Shown here: positions 48,894 to 61,283 of the stretch, in pieces | Numbering within the stretch: the first letter of the stretch is position 1 | How the letters are laid out: the number at the start of each line of letters is the position of its first letter | Assembly: GCF_036324505.1 (NCBI RefSeq) | Contig: NC_086351.1 | Location: 1,215,001 to 1,279,000 of the forward strand | Length of the DNA: 64,000 bases | Direction of reading: 5' to 3' | From: Eleginops maclovinus | Taxonomy: Eukaryota > Chordata > Actinopteri > Perciformes > Eleginopidae | Notes under the pieces: generated by a model | Databases searched by the model: none | Told to the model about the DNA's origin: nothing | What the model saw: the letters and a program-made list of their open reading frames with translations, nothing else | Translations under genes and position numbers: made by a program

Positions 48894-49656
48894 AAGATTT
48901 CTGCTGTGGTTAATGGAGCCAGCGGCAGGATCAGGTGTCACACAGTGTGTCGATGAGGTGACACTAAAGGTAAAACATGGTCATAGTGTCAGAATCAAAG
49001 ATCAGCCATTGAGCTGCAATCAGACGATTAACGAGCAGCGAGGGGGATCTTAATCACAGAGGAAATGGTTCGGGGGGGGGGGGGGGCAATTTAAAGCACT
49101 TTATTGAGCTGCAACTGCACTTTGCATTTCAGCAGGGCAGGAATGCAAATAAGTTCAGAATCAAAGTATCAGGATACTTTTTATTTACTTGGTTTCGTGT
49201 CAGTTGGTTCGTTTTAGACACAAATTAAATTAGAAGATAAAATTAAATTAAAAACTTAAAGTAAACATTAGCAGTAAAATATTAAAAATGAAATACATTA
49301 AAACACATAAATGTAAACAAAGGAAGTCAAACCAAAACAGAAAATGAAATACAAAATATTCATATAAACATAGGAAGTAAAAATCTGCAATTAAAAGATC
49401 AAATATAATAAAAATGTGAATTATAGGAAGTTAACACGGGGAATAAACATTTACATCCAATACAGTAAATCATGGATATAAACAAAAACACTTATACAAA
49501 AAATATATAATATTATACAAGATTTGAGGCTTAAATAAAACATGTTAAATAAAACAATTCAATTATTTATTATGTCAAAATAAAAAGTAAGCATGTGCAA
49601 TAAAATGATAAAATACCATAAAATATTTAAATACACACAGGAAGTTAACATGTGAA

Positions 49657-49657
<1 letters not shown>

Positions 49658-49739
<82 letters not shown>
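49658..49739. repeat. (TCAA)n microsatellite
   Basis: About 20 tetranucleotide units. Confidence 0.98.
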
Positions 49740-50057
49740 GCCTTTGTCTCAGTGGACTTATGTACAGAATATGTTAACAATAATTCTATAAATATAGGAA
49801 GTTCAAATAAAAATGTAAAATATAATCTAAATATTTCTATAAATGAAAGAAGTTTAAATGAATGAAAAAAAAAGTTTAATAAAATAAATGTTTTATAGAA
49901 ATAAAATAAGTCATTTGAACTTAATTGGTTGTTATTTTCCTCACATATTTCCATCAGTTTTCCATTCATTACTAAAGGAGGTGAAATGCAGCTTAATGCA
50001 ACGCAAAACTGGGGAGGCTGGATATAGGGATATAAACAAAAGGCCAGCTTTTATTAA

Positions 50058-50701
50058 CCCATTGGAGCCGGGAAAGCGTTGCCGCATTTCTACCATTAAA
50101 ACCGGGAAAGTGGATATGTCCTTTTCTGGTACAAGAGCTCTGTGGTACTTTTGTTGCATTAATTATCGGCCTCTTAGTCAATGAAATGCATCAGAATATA
50201 CACGTGGCATTGTTTGGATTTTATTCGAGCAATCATGGCAGACTTAGTCTACTGCGGAGGGAATTCTGAAGTTAGTGAAGGTAGTGATGTTGACGATCTG
50301 CACAGCGCTGATGACATTACTGCTGACGACTTTGAACCCGTCGAACCAATCGACCGGGATTTAGGGTTAAGACATATGTTTGAAGACGGCGACGATGATG
50401 ACCATGAGTTTGAAGGTTTGGAAACCGAGTGGAGGACGGAGAATTACCGCTCTCATCCACAGAGTTTTTTCAACCGCACCCCAGGAGTGAACGTCGATTT
50501 ACCTGCAAAGGCCACTCATGAAAGCCACAGCTGTAAGCTCTCAAATCCTTTTTGAATTGTGTTTCTGTCTGCTACAGAGGCTGAGAAATCCATTATTTAG
50601 TAGGCGTTGACACAATAGCTGAATTTCCAGAAACACTTCAGGTTTTAGGGGGTTCTTCTAAAATCGCCCATAGGTTTTAGAGGCGTTTAAGCCTAAATGG
50701 G
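50058..50701 (+). mobile_element. internally deleted piggyBac-like DNA transposon
   Basis: The element is bounded by TTAA on both sides (50054-50057 and 50702-50705), the target site duplicated by piggyBac elements. Its ends are inverted: CCCATTGGAGCC at the left and, read on the other strand, CCCATTTAGGCT at the right. It is only 644 bp, against about 2.4 kb or more for a full element. It keeps an N-terminal ORF (50235-50555) but lacks the body of the DDE transposase. The right end lies in a tract 50640-50701 without coding potential. The structure fits a non-autonomous deletion derivative that could have been mobilised by a full-length relative. Confidence 0.8.
50235..50555 (+). pseudogene. 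N-terminal remnant of a piggyBac-type transposase (106 aa)
   Basis: The reading frame starts MADLVYCGGNSEVSEGSD and is strongly acidic for the first about 70 residues, with a run of D and E near residues 50-62. It then turns into a segment ending in FFNRTPGVNVDLPAKATHES. A Ser/Asp/Glu-rich N-terminus followed by a P-G-V-x-V-x-L-P type segment is what precedes the DDE domain in vertebrate piggyBac-derived proteins. The catalytic domain with its aspartates is missing, so the protein cannot be a transposase. The frame is intact and opens inside the TTAA-bounded element; it lies in mef2d intron 2 in the sense orientation. The family call rests on the ends plus this N-terminal pattern. Confidence 0.65.
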
Positions 50702-51599
50702 TTAAATTAAAGATGGTACAAAAACTCAAAAACTGCAGGAGCAGGCGAGGAGGAACAAAAGGGAAAGTAACAAGCAAACCCAAAACAAACCAGGAACAAT
50801 TGGAAGACACAGGAGGGAAAAACCAGGAACAGAGACAGGAACCAAACCATGACGAGCTCACAGAGAACACCGGGGAAGACGAAACTGAAAACACACAAGA
50901 CACAGCTTGGGAGGGCAAGCAGAAACAGGTGAACTCAATCACTGGGGAAACTAAAGGACAGGAAGTAGAACTCGGCACAAAGAGGGAAAACATTTCAAAA
51001 TAAAACTCATGACGTCAACAGTTATAATCTAGCTTTATAATAAATATTATTCTGAATTACGTCATTCTGCGTAACGAGTTGTTTGGGTACTTTTACTTAA
51101 TTAACATTTTGAATTCAGGGCCTGTTCCGTGCAACAGTTTTTTGTACCCCGTGATCTCAGTGCCTGAGATAGAGCGGGTGTTTGCAGAACACAGTTTCAG
51201 GCGGCGGGATAAAAAGGATCTTTTCTGCACGCTCGCTGTAGCTAATGATCAGTGCAGCTTCTGAAAAGAAAATCAAATGAGATTCTTTTTTTTGGAGTAC
51301 ATGCGGCCCCGTCACCCTCCCACGTGTTGATTCAGAGAGGCTGCCATAAGCTCCGATAAATAAACAGAGTGTGGGCCCCGGCTGGAATCATGACAGCATC
51401 TCAAATGCCACATTTCTCACGGAGACAAAGAGAAAAACGAGGAGCAGAACCGGCAAATGTTGGCAAGGAGATATTTTTGTATTATTTTGGATGGTGTGTG
51501 TCACATCGGAGATAGCAGAGAAAAGGACGATTACTCACTGACACCGTGACCCCTGTAGCTTCAGGCAGAAAACCAGTTTACGAGAAAGACACCATGAAT

Positions 51600-51890
51600 C
51601 TTATGACTGCGGAGAGGCAAAGTAACTGTACTCATACAGCTCTTCATCAGCTCTTCTGGACCCCTCAAAGCTCTTTACGTACTTTACATTCATCCATTCA
51701 CGCCTCAGTCACACTGAGCAGCACCACTTGCTCTAGGGAAGCTAACACTCACACACACTCACACACACTCACACACCGTTGGCCATCGGGAGAAACTCGG
51801 GGTTCAGTATCTTACCCAACGACACATCGACATGTCGACTGGGATCCAACCAGCAACCTTCTGGGTGAAAGACGACCACACTCCCTCGCG
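51600..51890 (-). mobile_element. minus-strand fish SINE or related dispersed repeat
   Basis: GGGGTTCAGTATCTTACCCA, a cgacacatcgacatg block and ggatccaaccagcaacctt form the reverse complement of the common fish repeat with B box and ttgggcaagatactgaacccc. An upstream part (ctctttacgtactttacatt, cattcacgcc) belongs to the same repeat. A short (CACACT)n tract is embedded. Confidence 0.65.
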
Positions 51891-52526
51891 TATACGTATA
51901 AGTATAGCTTAAGCAGTATATAAAGCAGTCAAAGTGAGCTCCACATGAGTTCAGTGTTTGGATTGAAGTCAGAATTAAGACAAGATATAATTTGATTCTT
52001 TTTCTGACTTTAGTCTCAGGACTCAAAAAATAAAACCCCTTTTCGTCAGATCTCAAAGAAATTCCCATGTGGCCCTAACCCTCTTCCGTAGGTTTCCCAT
52101 TCATTCCAAAGGGGAAAAAGTTTGAGATTTTCTTGAAATTGATTTTTTCTTAATTAATTCTTTATTTTTTGCAAAAAACACATATTTTCTGAGTCTTATG
52201 TCCATCATGAACCAGTTTGAACCTCCCCCAGCTGGGAGAAAACAGACGGCTGAAAGGACCTTATGTTGACGACTATGTTGAAATGCACGGGGAAGATTAA
52301 GCTGTCACACTACGTAAATTAACGAGGTTAAAAAGCCAGTTTTAGAAGTAAAACTAGTGTGGATCTTGAAGTACTAAAGCCGGCACCTTCACTCAGAGCG
52401 CTTTGAAACTACGAACATATCCAGAAGAAGTGTGTGTTGTTACTCAAGTGTGGTGCGTTCCTGTTAGTGAAAGAGAGGTCTGAGCTACAGGAAGCAGCGA
52501 GAGGAGGTTACGGTCTCATCCATCTG

Positions 52527-52528
<2 letters not shown>

Positions 52529-52617
<89 letters not shown>
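52529..52617. repeat. (AC)n microsatellite
   Basis: An AC tract of 89 bp immediately before the TC-rich tract. Confidence 0.99.
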
Positions 52618-52627
52618 AGTGGCCCTC

Positions 52628-52698
52628 TTACTTTCTGTCTCTCTCTCTCTCTGTCTCCCTCTCTCTCCCTCTTTTTCTCTCTCTCTCTCTCTGTCTCC

Positions 52699-52730
<32 letters not shown>

Positions 52731-53138
52731 TTCTGTCTCTCTCTTTCTGTCTCTCTTTCTGTCTCTCTCTTTCTGTCTCTCTCTCTTTCTGTCTCTCTCT
52801 CTCTCTCTGTCTCTCTCTCTTTCTGTCTCTCTCTCTCTTTCTGTCTCTCTCTTTCTGTCTCTCTGTCTTTCTGTCTCTCTCTCTCTTTCTGTCTCTCTGT
52901 CTCTCTCTGTCTCTCTCTCTTTCTGTCTCTCTTTCTGTCGCTCTCTTTCTGTCCCTCTCTTTCTGTCTCTCTTCTCTTTCTGTCTCTCTCTCTCTGTCTC
53001 TCTCTCTCTTTCTGTCTCTCTCTCTCTTTCTGTCTCTCTCTCTCTCTCTTTCTGTCTCTCTGTCTCTCTCTTTCTATCTCTCTCTCTTTCTGTCTCTCTC
53101 TCTCTTTCTGTCTCTCTCTTTCTGTCTCTCTCTTTCTG

Positions 53139-53183
<45 letters not shown>

Positions 53184-53277
53184 TTCTATCTCTCTCTCTC
53201 TCTGTCTCTCTCTCTCTTTCTGTCTCTCTCTTTCTGTCCCTCTCTTTCTGTCTCTCTCTCTCTTTCTGTCTCTCCTC
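52628..53277. repeat. 650-bp TC-rich tract with TCTCTTTCTG units
   Basis: The + strand is built of T and C with regularly placed single G in ctgtctct, in blocks such as tctctctctttctg. Purines other than those G are nearly absent. The uniform composition leaves long false frames of L and S (or E and R) on both strands. Confidence 0.97.
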
Positions 53278-53534
53278 ACTGAAGATGTCTTATTCTACAG
53301 TTGCCATTGGTTACCTGGCTTCCTAATGTCAATTACCTCCAGCCTGTTTTTCCTTTGTGCTGAACAGGGGGGGGTAGAAACACAAAGCGTCCCCTTTCTC
53401 AAGAAAAGAAGGAAAACAGGTGTTTTTATTGAGATGCTTGGAGACGCTGCTGGTGACCTTATCATTTGTTAGGGAGGGTGCACTCTCTCTAGAGATGTAT
53501 GGTCCTTAATTTAATGAAGACAAATACAAACAAT

Positions 53535-53543
53535 AATAATAAT

Positions 53544-53576
<33 letters not shown>

Positions 53577-53583
53577 TATAATG

Positions 53584-53662
<79 letters not shown>

Positions 53663-53684
53663 CAATGATAATAATAATAATAGT
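53535..53684. repeat. (AAT)n microsatellite
   Basis: A tract of 150 bp with a few G, C and T interruptions. Confidence 0.98.
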
Positions 53685-54705
53685 AAATCAGTTATGTTAT
53701 TGTATTTTAATTAGAAAATGTATATTTTTATTTATATAATATTAATAATATAGGATGATCAGATTGGTTATTTTTATTTATCACGGTATTTTTTCAACGA
53801 TTGGAAATGTATTTACATTTATATGTTTTGGCTCCACAAAAAAAAACCCTGATCAGTGGGGCCCTCATGAGCCTTAAATGTTGAAGGAATCAGAATACAT
53901 AATGCAGAATGTAAATAATAATAGTAATTTATTGTGCAAACTTTGCGTACCACATAAGAACTAACAACAGCACTGTTTGAAAATGTAAACAAACTCCCCT
54001 GAAATGTTAAAGTGATGTCAGGAAACAATCTCTCTGTTGGTCAGAAAGGGTTTACTGAGTCCAGAGATATGGAGGTGGGGTCAGGTGTCTGGTCAGACGG
54101 CAGAGACAGCTTACGGAGAATAAATAGGGATGGATGTCCGGTGGGTCTGCGGGGGACGAGTGGCAGGCAGCAGGCTGACACTGAGACTGAGATTTCTGAT
54201 CCTTTCTTTACTCTCCTTTTTTCTGGAGAGGAAGTAAAGGAACCGGAGCTCTGGATTTACTTGTTGTTGGAGGTGCGATATATGACTCAGCAGCTTTAAG
54301 ACGTGAAGACACTATTATTTCAGCTTCGCTCTGATGCAGGAGTTTCACCTGAAAGTGGGCGGGGCTTATTTTGACCGGAAGTGAGACCTTTTTTATCTTT
54401 AAAGGAAACTCTAACAAACAAGGATTTCTTATCAAGTCTGTAGAATACCGGGACTTTTGTACTTTATATACTTGATATTTTTATTAAATATTGCACCTAT
54501 AGCATTCTGGATATTGCACGGGTCCATATTGCAAATGAAATGAAGGGTCTAATATAAGTCGTGCATCTTGCAGTTGTTGTTTCTCGTCTCTTCATCACCT
54601 GCCGCACAGACGTGATTTCCTCTCTATCCAACGCCACTTCATCTGCTCAGAGGGAGGCAGGAGGGGGGGTGTGTAGATAGGAAGAGAGATAAAGATGGAA
54701 GAAGA

Positions 54706-54726
54706 GGGGGAAGGGGGGAGGGAGGG
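54706..54726 (+). other. G-quadruplex motif in purine-rich DNA
   Basis: G runs of 5, 6, 3 and 3 are separated by AA, A and A. It sits in a G/A-rich strand stretch from about 54650 to 54960, followed by a C/T-rich stretch. Confidence 0.75.
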
Positions 54727-56343
54727 AGTGTGAGAGGTGAGGTGATGGTAGCAGTGATGAGGTGGGAAACAGGGGGAGGCAGAGAGGGGAGGCGGTTGCC
54801 CATGGATACGACCCCGATATAATTTGATTTGTGGCAGCAGGAAGCAATGAGTGAGCGCGAGAGGAGGCGGGGGGGAGGATGTGGAAAAAAGAGAAAAGGA
54901 GGTGAGGGAGGAAAAAGGAGGGAGAGATTGTGAGACAGAAAGAAGGAGAGATTGAAGGTCTCACTTTCATCCTCCCCCGTTTCTCATTCTTATCTCCCCC
55001 CTCTATCTCTTCCTCTTTCCTTATTCAATTCATTTCACCCTCAGTTGAAACCAGCCAATCAGAGCAGAGCACTCATCAGTCTGATGCCAGTGTGTCACAC
55101 TGCATCGTGGGGCAGCGTTATTACAGGACGGCTGTTTGTCATTAATAGACATTATTAAATATTATATAGGTGATTATAAAATGAAAGGAAAACTACACCC
55201 ATGCAGTATTGTTTGGTTAAATAAAATAAAACCAAATAAATTTCATTTCATTAAATATAAAAACACAAAATCAAATTAAATGAAAAACTATGAAATCAAA
55301 TAAATGCAAAATAATAAATACAATAACAGATCAAATAAATGCATAAATTAAATACAAAATAAAATAACATAAATACAAATCAATGACACAAAATACTGAA
55401 AAGAATTTATACAATTGAAAATAAATACAATAACAGCAAAATAATACATAATCAAATTAAATACATGAATAGAATTCAATAAGATAAATACAAATTGATG
55501 TACATGAATAAATAAATAATAAACTACATTTAGTTCACTTTTAGTGTGTCTGCACTAACATACCTTTCCGAAGGTTGGAGGTGTCTGAATTAAGCTTTTA
55601 ATTGAACACAGGAAAATCAAACCTTGAAAGTGTTAGCCGTTTCTACACCTTTAAAAATGTCGACTTACAGAGTGAAATGCTCCTGGATCTCTTTAGTGCA
55701 GAAACCACCAGGGATGCTGCACCGCAGCTCCCGCCCACTGCTCAGTGAGGTCACAGCAGGTGTTTTACCTAAAGGAAAATGTGTCTGTCACCCGTGGGCG
55801 CGCCCTGAACAGCAGCATGCTTTAAACCTCTCGTTAGACCTTCAGATAATTCCTGCATCCCATCTGTGTACACGCTCGGTATCTGCATCGCTGCCATATC
55901 AAACACCAGATATTGTGTCTGAACCTGAAGCCTCTCCTTCTCCGCATCTCTTAATCCTCTCCCTCTCCTTCTGTGTGTGTGTGTGTATGTGTGTGTATGT
56001 GTGTGCGTGTTTGAGCAATACTGAGTGTTTAATCCAAACAAAGCCAAATCTCCCTGGATGGTAAATACCAGTTGGTTATCGCTGGGAAGCGCTTCTAAAG
56101 CCAACATGGAGACGACAAGGGACCCTGTGCCTCAGCAACACTCCCACTCCTGCTTGTTCACAAACGACGGGGGCTTCGACGTGTGTGTTTGTGCGTGTGT
56201 GAGAAATAACGTGTGACAGAAGGAGAGTGTGGAAAAGAGAGCAGGAGAGAGTGTGTGACATAGAAAGAGAGCATGGAAAAGAGCATAAGAGAGTGTGAAA
56301 ACGGCGAAGGGAATGAGTGTGACGGGAGAAAAGCTGTGTGTTG

Positions 56344-56345
<2 letters not shown>

Positions 56346-56396
<51 letters not shown>
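56346..56396. repeat. (GT)n microsatellite
   Basis: A GT tract of 51 bp. Confidence 0.99.
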
Positions 56397-56398
<2 letters not shown>

Positions 56399-57196
56399 CT
56401 ACAAACGGAGTACTTGAAAGAGAGCATGTTTAGACACTCTGTCTAGAAGTCTGTTTCCTAAAGCACACTGTACTTTCATACAATCAATCCCGTTTCGATC
56501 TCAGAAACAGGGATTTATGCTGTAAAAATGCAAAACATCCTCTGATTTTAATGAAGATTATCAGCAGTTAATTTAACAAGTGAGAAAAACATCAAACCAT
56601 AAAACTGCAAATTATCCTTTTTATTGTTACGTTTTTATTCCGGATTACAGAGAATAACCAGTAAGCGTCAGAGCTGTTGGTTAGCAGCCTAGCCTTTGGA
56701 TAGAGAGCCAGGCTCGCTGTTCCCCCCTGTTTCTACTATTCGTGCTAAGCTAAGCTAATTGTGCCGAGGGCATTCCTGCAGTACTCATTTCTCATGATGT
56801 CAAACCCTTTATTTAAATCCAGTCTTTTGCAGTATATTTTAAAACTCAAATGAACCTCTAATTTGTCATGTTTCCATCTGGAGAAGAAGATGACCCTTTA
56901 TTAAATTCAGTTTGATGAATACACACAGAACCATCACACACGTATGTTGTTGGTCCGATCGGGACTTGAACTGGCAACATTTGCACCCTAAAATCCCCCC
57001 AGAAGATACGATTCATCTTCACAACTATTCCTCCTGTTCAGTTTCCCCAAATTAAAGGTTTGGACAGGATAAGGTGCACGAGAAAGCATTCACTTTTGAT
57101 CTTTAAAGGAAAACATGGATTTTTATGCAGCGAATTTGTCACCGATATGACAATCAAGCATTTCTGTGAATCAAAATGTCTCTTTTTAATCTCCAG

Positions 57197-57400
57197 GTGA
57201 CGTTCACCAAGAGGAAGTTCGGTCTGATGAAGAAGGCGTACGAGCTGAGCGTCCTGTGCGACTGCGAGATCGCCCTGATCATCTTCAACCACTCCAACAA
57301 GCTGTTCCAGTACGCCAGCACTGACATGGACAAAGTCCTGCTCAAATACACCGAGTACAACGAGCCACACGAGAGCCGGACCAACGCCGACATCATCGAG
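57197..57400 (+). CDS. mef2d: mef2d, second coding exon (residues 19-86, rest of MADS box and MEF2 domain)
   Basis: The exon is 204 nt, 68 codons, starting [18 protein letters not shown] and ending in RTNADIIE. With the 18 codons of the previous exon it completes the 86-residue MADS (about 1-57) plus MEF2 (about 58-86) domain. R24, K30 and K31 lie on the DNA-binding helix. C39 and C41 sit in the LCDCEIA strand, and S59 in QYASTDMDK is the position known as a casein kinase II site in MEF2 proteins. H50 in IIFNHSNK is the MEF2D form; MEF2A and MEF2C have S50. The acceptor is a pyrimidine tract ending ctccag at 57196 and the donor is GAG|gtaaag at 57401, both phase 0. The coding DNA is GC-rich compared with its AT-rich introns. 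The expected next exon (for example one starting TLRKKG or a mutually exclusive alternative) was not found before 64000, so the gene is cut by the window edge. Confidence 0.98.
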
Positions 57401-59756
57401 GTAAAGCGTGGAGGGGGGAGGGGTGCGTTGGGCGGGCCTAAATATAACATCGATTTCACTACAAAACAGTCCCTTTGGATGCTTTCAGTCACAGACGTTG
57501 TTTTCTGAGTGTGGAAGTTGGACAATCTGTATTTTAGTTACTGTTTATCCTCGTGTTTGCTGGGCTGTACCACCAGTACAGTAGTAATCCTCCTTGTAAG
57601 ATCCATCCTAAACTAATCAAATCCCATCCTTCTATCTAAGCCCTTATTCAGAATAAATGAAGTGTAGCCCAGTCTATCAAGGCTATTTGAGAACTATTTT
57701 TTACCCCAAAACTACCCAGATTTCTTTAAAAAGCAATTGATTTTCCCATGGATTTGATCCCCAAACGTTGTTTCTTTTTCCTACTGGACCAAGCACTGAT
57801 TTCTGAGAGATTCTCATATAAAAAGAGGAGTGTTTTCACGATAAAAATACCTACAATTGAAAATAAATACATAATACAATTAAATACATAAATAGAATTT
57901 CAAATAAAAATAAATAATACAACAAATATTTCATAAAGAATGTAATACAAAATAAATCAACACTAAATAAAATATTACAATTAAAACAGATTCAAATAAA
58001 ATAAATAATACAACATTTATTGTTCATTTAATACAAGATAAATAACATTTAATTAAATATAACTACTCAACATAAAATAAATGAATAACTGTCAGAATTT
58101 TGTGATTTACCGCAATTCGCTTTTAATTGAATACAGGAAAATGACAGGGTGAAACGCTGCTGGATCCCTTTAGTGCAGACTTAAGACCTAGCGCTGATTT
58201 CCAAGAGTTTCTAATAAGAAATAGACGATTGTTTCACGATAACGTTGTATAAAAAGTGGCTTTGCTCATATGCATATTAGCAGCAAAGAGGTCAGGGGTG
58301 AGGTTGGGGGAGAAGGTGCGAGAATGCTTTGCTTTTTTTGTTTTGGTAATATTCCTCACGTCTTTCCTCCCTGTGGGAAAAAGCTCTGCTGGAGCCCGTC
58401 AGGCGAACACGCAGCACATTCACATGCCTTGCTGACCCTATTATACATAATGGCCCTCTCATGAATTGAACACGGGACTGTTGGGTATGATTCAGCGAGC
58501 AGCGCAGCACTTAGGCTTCATATGGAGCGGCGACTTAAAGCCGGGATGTTTTTCCTCACTTGTTTTTCTTTTGACACTGCCGCTGTTCGAGATCAGTCAA
58601 CCACAAACACTGTCATCATCCAGTCACAAACGCATTATCGGCGTGTCGAGAGGTCGGGTTAACGCCGCATTCCAACAAATACACACCAAAGGGCAAAGCA
58701 GGAAAATGTCAGCTTCTGTTCAGGTCTGTTGAGTCACCACATCAGCACGATTGTTAGAAACAACGATGCATGATTTTTGAATTACTTATTGAGAGATCTT
58801 GTCTGATTGGCCTTATTATTTTGGACTAAAACCATCATTCCCACTTCTAAAGTCAGGGTCAAATGAACTTATAATGGGAGTAATTCCCCAGGAACTCCAA
58901 CAAGGGCACATTCTAGATTTTAAAGCATTCCTCTCTGCCAGTTTCTGATTTATAAACACAGCGATGCCTTCCAGTGTTGCAGGAATGGTTGACTCTGACA
59001 CCGAATGATTGGCTGTATTTCACCGTTTTTCAGGCAGTTTTTTATCAAAGATGTTTGAGCCCCGAGGCTTCAGAGATTGTTTGATTCTTCTCTTGAACCC
59101 TCGAGAGGCTCCCCTGACCTCAAACCGCGGCTTCGAGGCATCCTTCTCTTCCAAGTTGTCTGAAACGATCCAGAAACATCGAAATCAATCACTAGCTGAG
59201 ATGTGAGGTGTGGAGTAACTCGGGAACCTTTTTGAAGAACCAGGGATCCATGTTTATGTTTCTAGAGACGTATGCATCAGAAACTGGCATTTTTCTGCAC
59301 ACATTTCAGAACATCAGGGTCTAAATTGAGTTCCTACACCTCAAAGACCCGCTGTTCTCGTGGTAGTACTTTGCCAAGACTCAGGAAGTGTTGTGGCTGT
59401 GTTCACTGTGCTCGGTCTCAATCATTTTGGGAAATGTTTACAGTGTCAAACCTTTGCTGGTATTGTAAACTGTAGTTGTAGCAAGCACTGGTTTTCAATA
59501 TTATGTCATTTAGGATTGGGTTGTTTTTTGATAAAGTGTTTTCCAATCCAACAATTGATTAAATATAACTACTCAACATAAAATAAATACATAATCAAAT
59601 TAAGTTAAGGGACTATCTCCTTAAAAAGGGGCTTGGGGTATTTTTATTTGAGTGTAAGTGATTGTGGAAGTCATTCAAATGTAATAGACTCTTTGCACTG
59701 AGAGGTTTCCAGAAACGCAGGGTCATTTTGATGGAGCGGAGGATGATTTAGACCAG

Positions 59757-59845
59757 GGGTGTCCAAACTACGGCCGTTTGAATCGGCCCTCAGCAAATGA
59801 AAAAAGTATAACGGAGTAAGGCCCACACCTGGAGCTCGTGCTTCT
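59757..59845 (+). mobile_element. hAT-type terminal fragment
   Basis: The fragment begins CAGGGGTGTCCAAACTACGG and continues through a segment matching the other strand of 26465-26572, but lacks about 30 bases of it just after the first 22. It is one end of a hAT element without its body. Confidence 0.7.
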
Positions 59846-60767
59846 CTTATTTTGTGCTTCTTAAATATATATGTAACATATATATATATATCACACAGTA
59901 TTCAAGTTTTAATAAAATAACCAATAACTTGATTATAAGGGATGAGCTGTGATGGAGGCTGTCTTCAAACATATTCAATTATCAATCAATTTACCAACAC
60001 TTGATTGATTTGCTAACTGATAGCTTCACTTCTGAGGCGATATACCCCACCTCTAGAGAGCGGCCCAGCCCTTCGAGTATTTCTCTGTATGTGACCCCCC
60101 TGTCTTAGACAAATGACCATCCAAATTCTAAAGCTATGGTTGAAGTGTTGGTGAAACAGATCCTCCTTCCTCTTTAGGAAGTGCGGTCTTTCTATAGTGG
60201 ACCATCCGATGGAAGCCTGTTGGGAGTTCTCCAAACATCTTAGATATCTTCTCAATTTTAGTCGCTACACCTCCAATAAAAGGCCTGTTCTGGTGGAGTC
60301 GTTGCAAAGACTTTGTGGCTGAATATACTCTGCCTGGTGTCAATAATTTGGCTAATTTGAACATAATCACCACTGCAATTAGAGCTTTCATTCTCACATC
60401 GGTTTCCCTTAGGATGAGCTTTAGGTAAGACTGTGAGGTCCAAACGGACGAGTCGTTTCCAGGACTATCTTTTTGAAAAGCGGCTTGAGGTTTATGACGG
60501 AGAAAGTCCAATTAGGTGTGAAATGTTACTAAAGTGTAGGTGATGCAGTTTTGGATTTGAGTGGGCAGAAGGTGCCTCGTTTCTCCCTCCTTGCTGTCAC
60601 TTCCTGTCTCCCTCCCTCCCTCTTCCTCCCTCTTCTTCCTTCATCCTAACACCCTGATTCGGTCACGACCATTTCTCCCTTTTCCCTCCCTCTCTTTCTG
60701 TCTGTCTCAGAGTGTCAGCAGTAAAGCCTTTCTGTAGGCTATATCTCCAGCTGCAGATGGCTCTTAA

Positions 60768-60783
60768 GTGTGTGTGTGTGTGT

Positions 60784-60870
<87 letters not shown>

Positions 60871-60879
60871 TGTGTGTGT
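60768..60879. repeat. (GT)n microsatellite, interrupted
   Basis: A GT tract with ct and tt interruptions near its ends. Confidence 0.98.
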
Positions 60880-60992
60880 CAGGGCGTTCAGGAGCTTGGG
60901 GCCACATCAGCTCAAGCTCCACTGGCCCTGTTTGTGTGCGTACATGTGTTTGTGTTTTCAAGTGTGTCACTCTGTCTCTTTCTCTCTCTTTA

Positions 60993-61008
60993 TGTGTGTG
61001 TGTGTGTC

Positions 61009-61042
<34 letters not shown>

Positions 61043-61046
61043 TGTG
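60993..61046. repeat. (TG)n microsatellite, interrupted
   Basis: TG tracts with one tctt and one ta interruption. Confidence 0.95.
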
Positions 61047-61145
61047 CATCAGTCTACCCCTCTCTTTCTGTTTGCATGCTCTGCAGTAGCCCATGAGAAC
61101 GCCTCATACAATATTCAGTCCTGGTTAGCCTCTCGTTGCGTTGAC

Positions 61146-61283
<138 letters not shown>

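Larger units (their letters stand above)
47830..57196 (+). other. mef2d: mef2d intron 2 (9,367 bp)
   Basis: The intron is bounded by gtgaga and ctccag, phase 0, between codons 18 and 19. It contains a GGA tract, an AT-rich 49.2-49.9 kb stretch with a (TCAA)n tract, an internally deleted piggyBac-like element, a minus-strand SINE, a long TC-rich tract, an AAT tract, and purine-rich DNA with a G-quadruplex motif. No coding exon is seen inside apart from the transposon relic. Confidence 0.95.
55590..58180. repeat. dispersed duplication flanking the second coding exon (55594-55690 and 58118-58180)
   Basis: gcttttaattgaa-acaggaaaat followed by tgaaa-gct-ctggat-c-tttagtgcag is found on both sides of the 57197-57400 exon. 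In both places it lies after an A-rich (aaataaata)-type tract. A further shared phrase, aaatataactactcaacata, occurs at 58055 and 59560. Confidence 0.55.

Noticed and set aside
48444..48941. 165-codon minus-strand frame in intron 2
   Set aside because: It begins in the GGA tract, has no recognised domain, and lies inside a well-supported intron.
52434..53326. Frames of 235-282 codons rich in L and S, or R and E on the other strand
   Set aside because: Simple-sequence TC tract; composition alone keeps the frames open.
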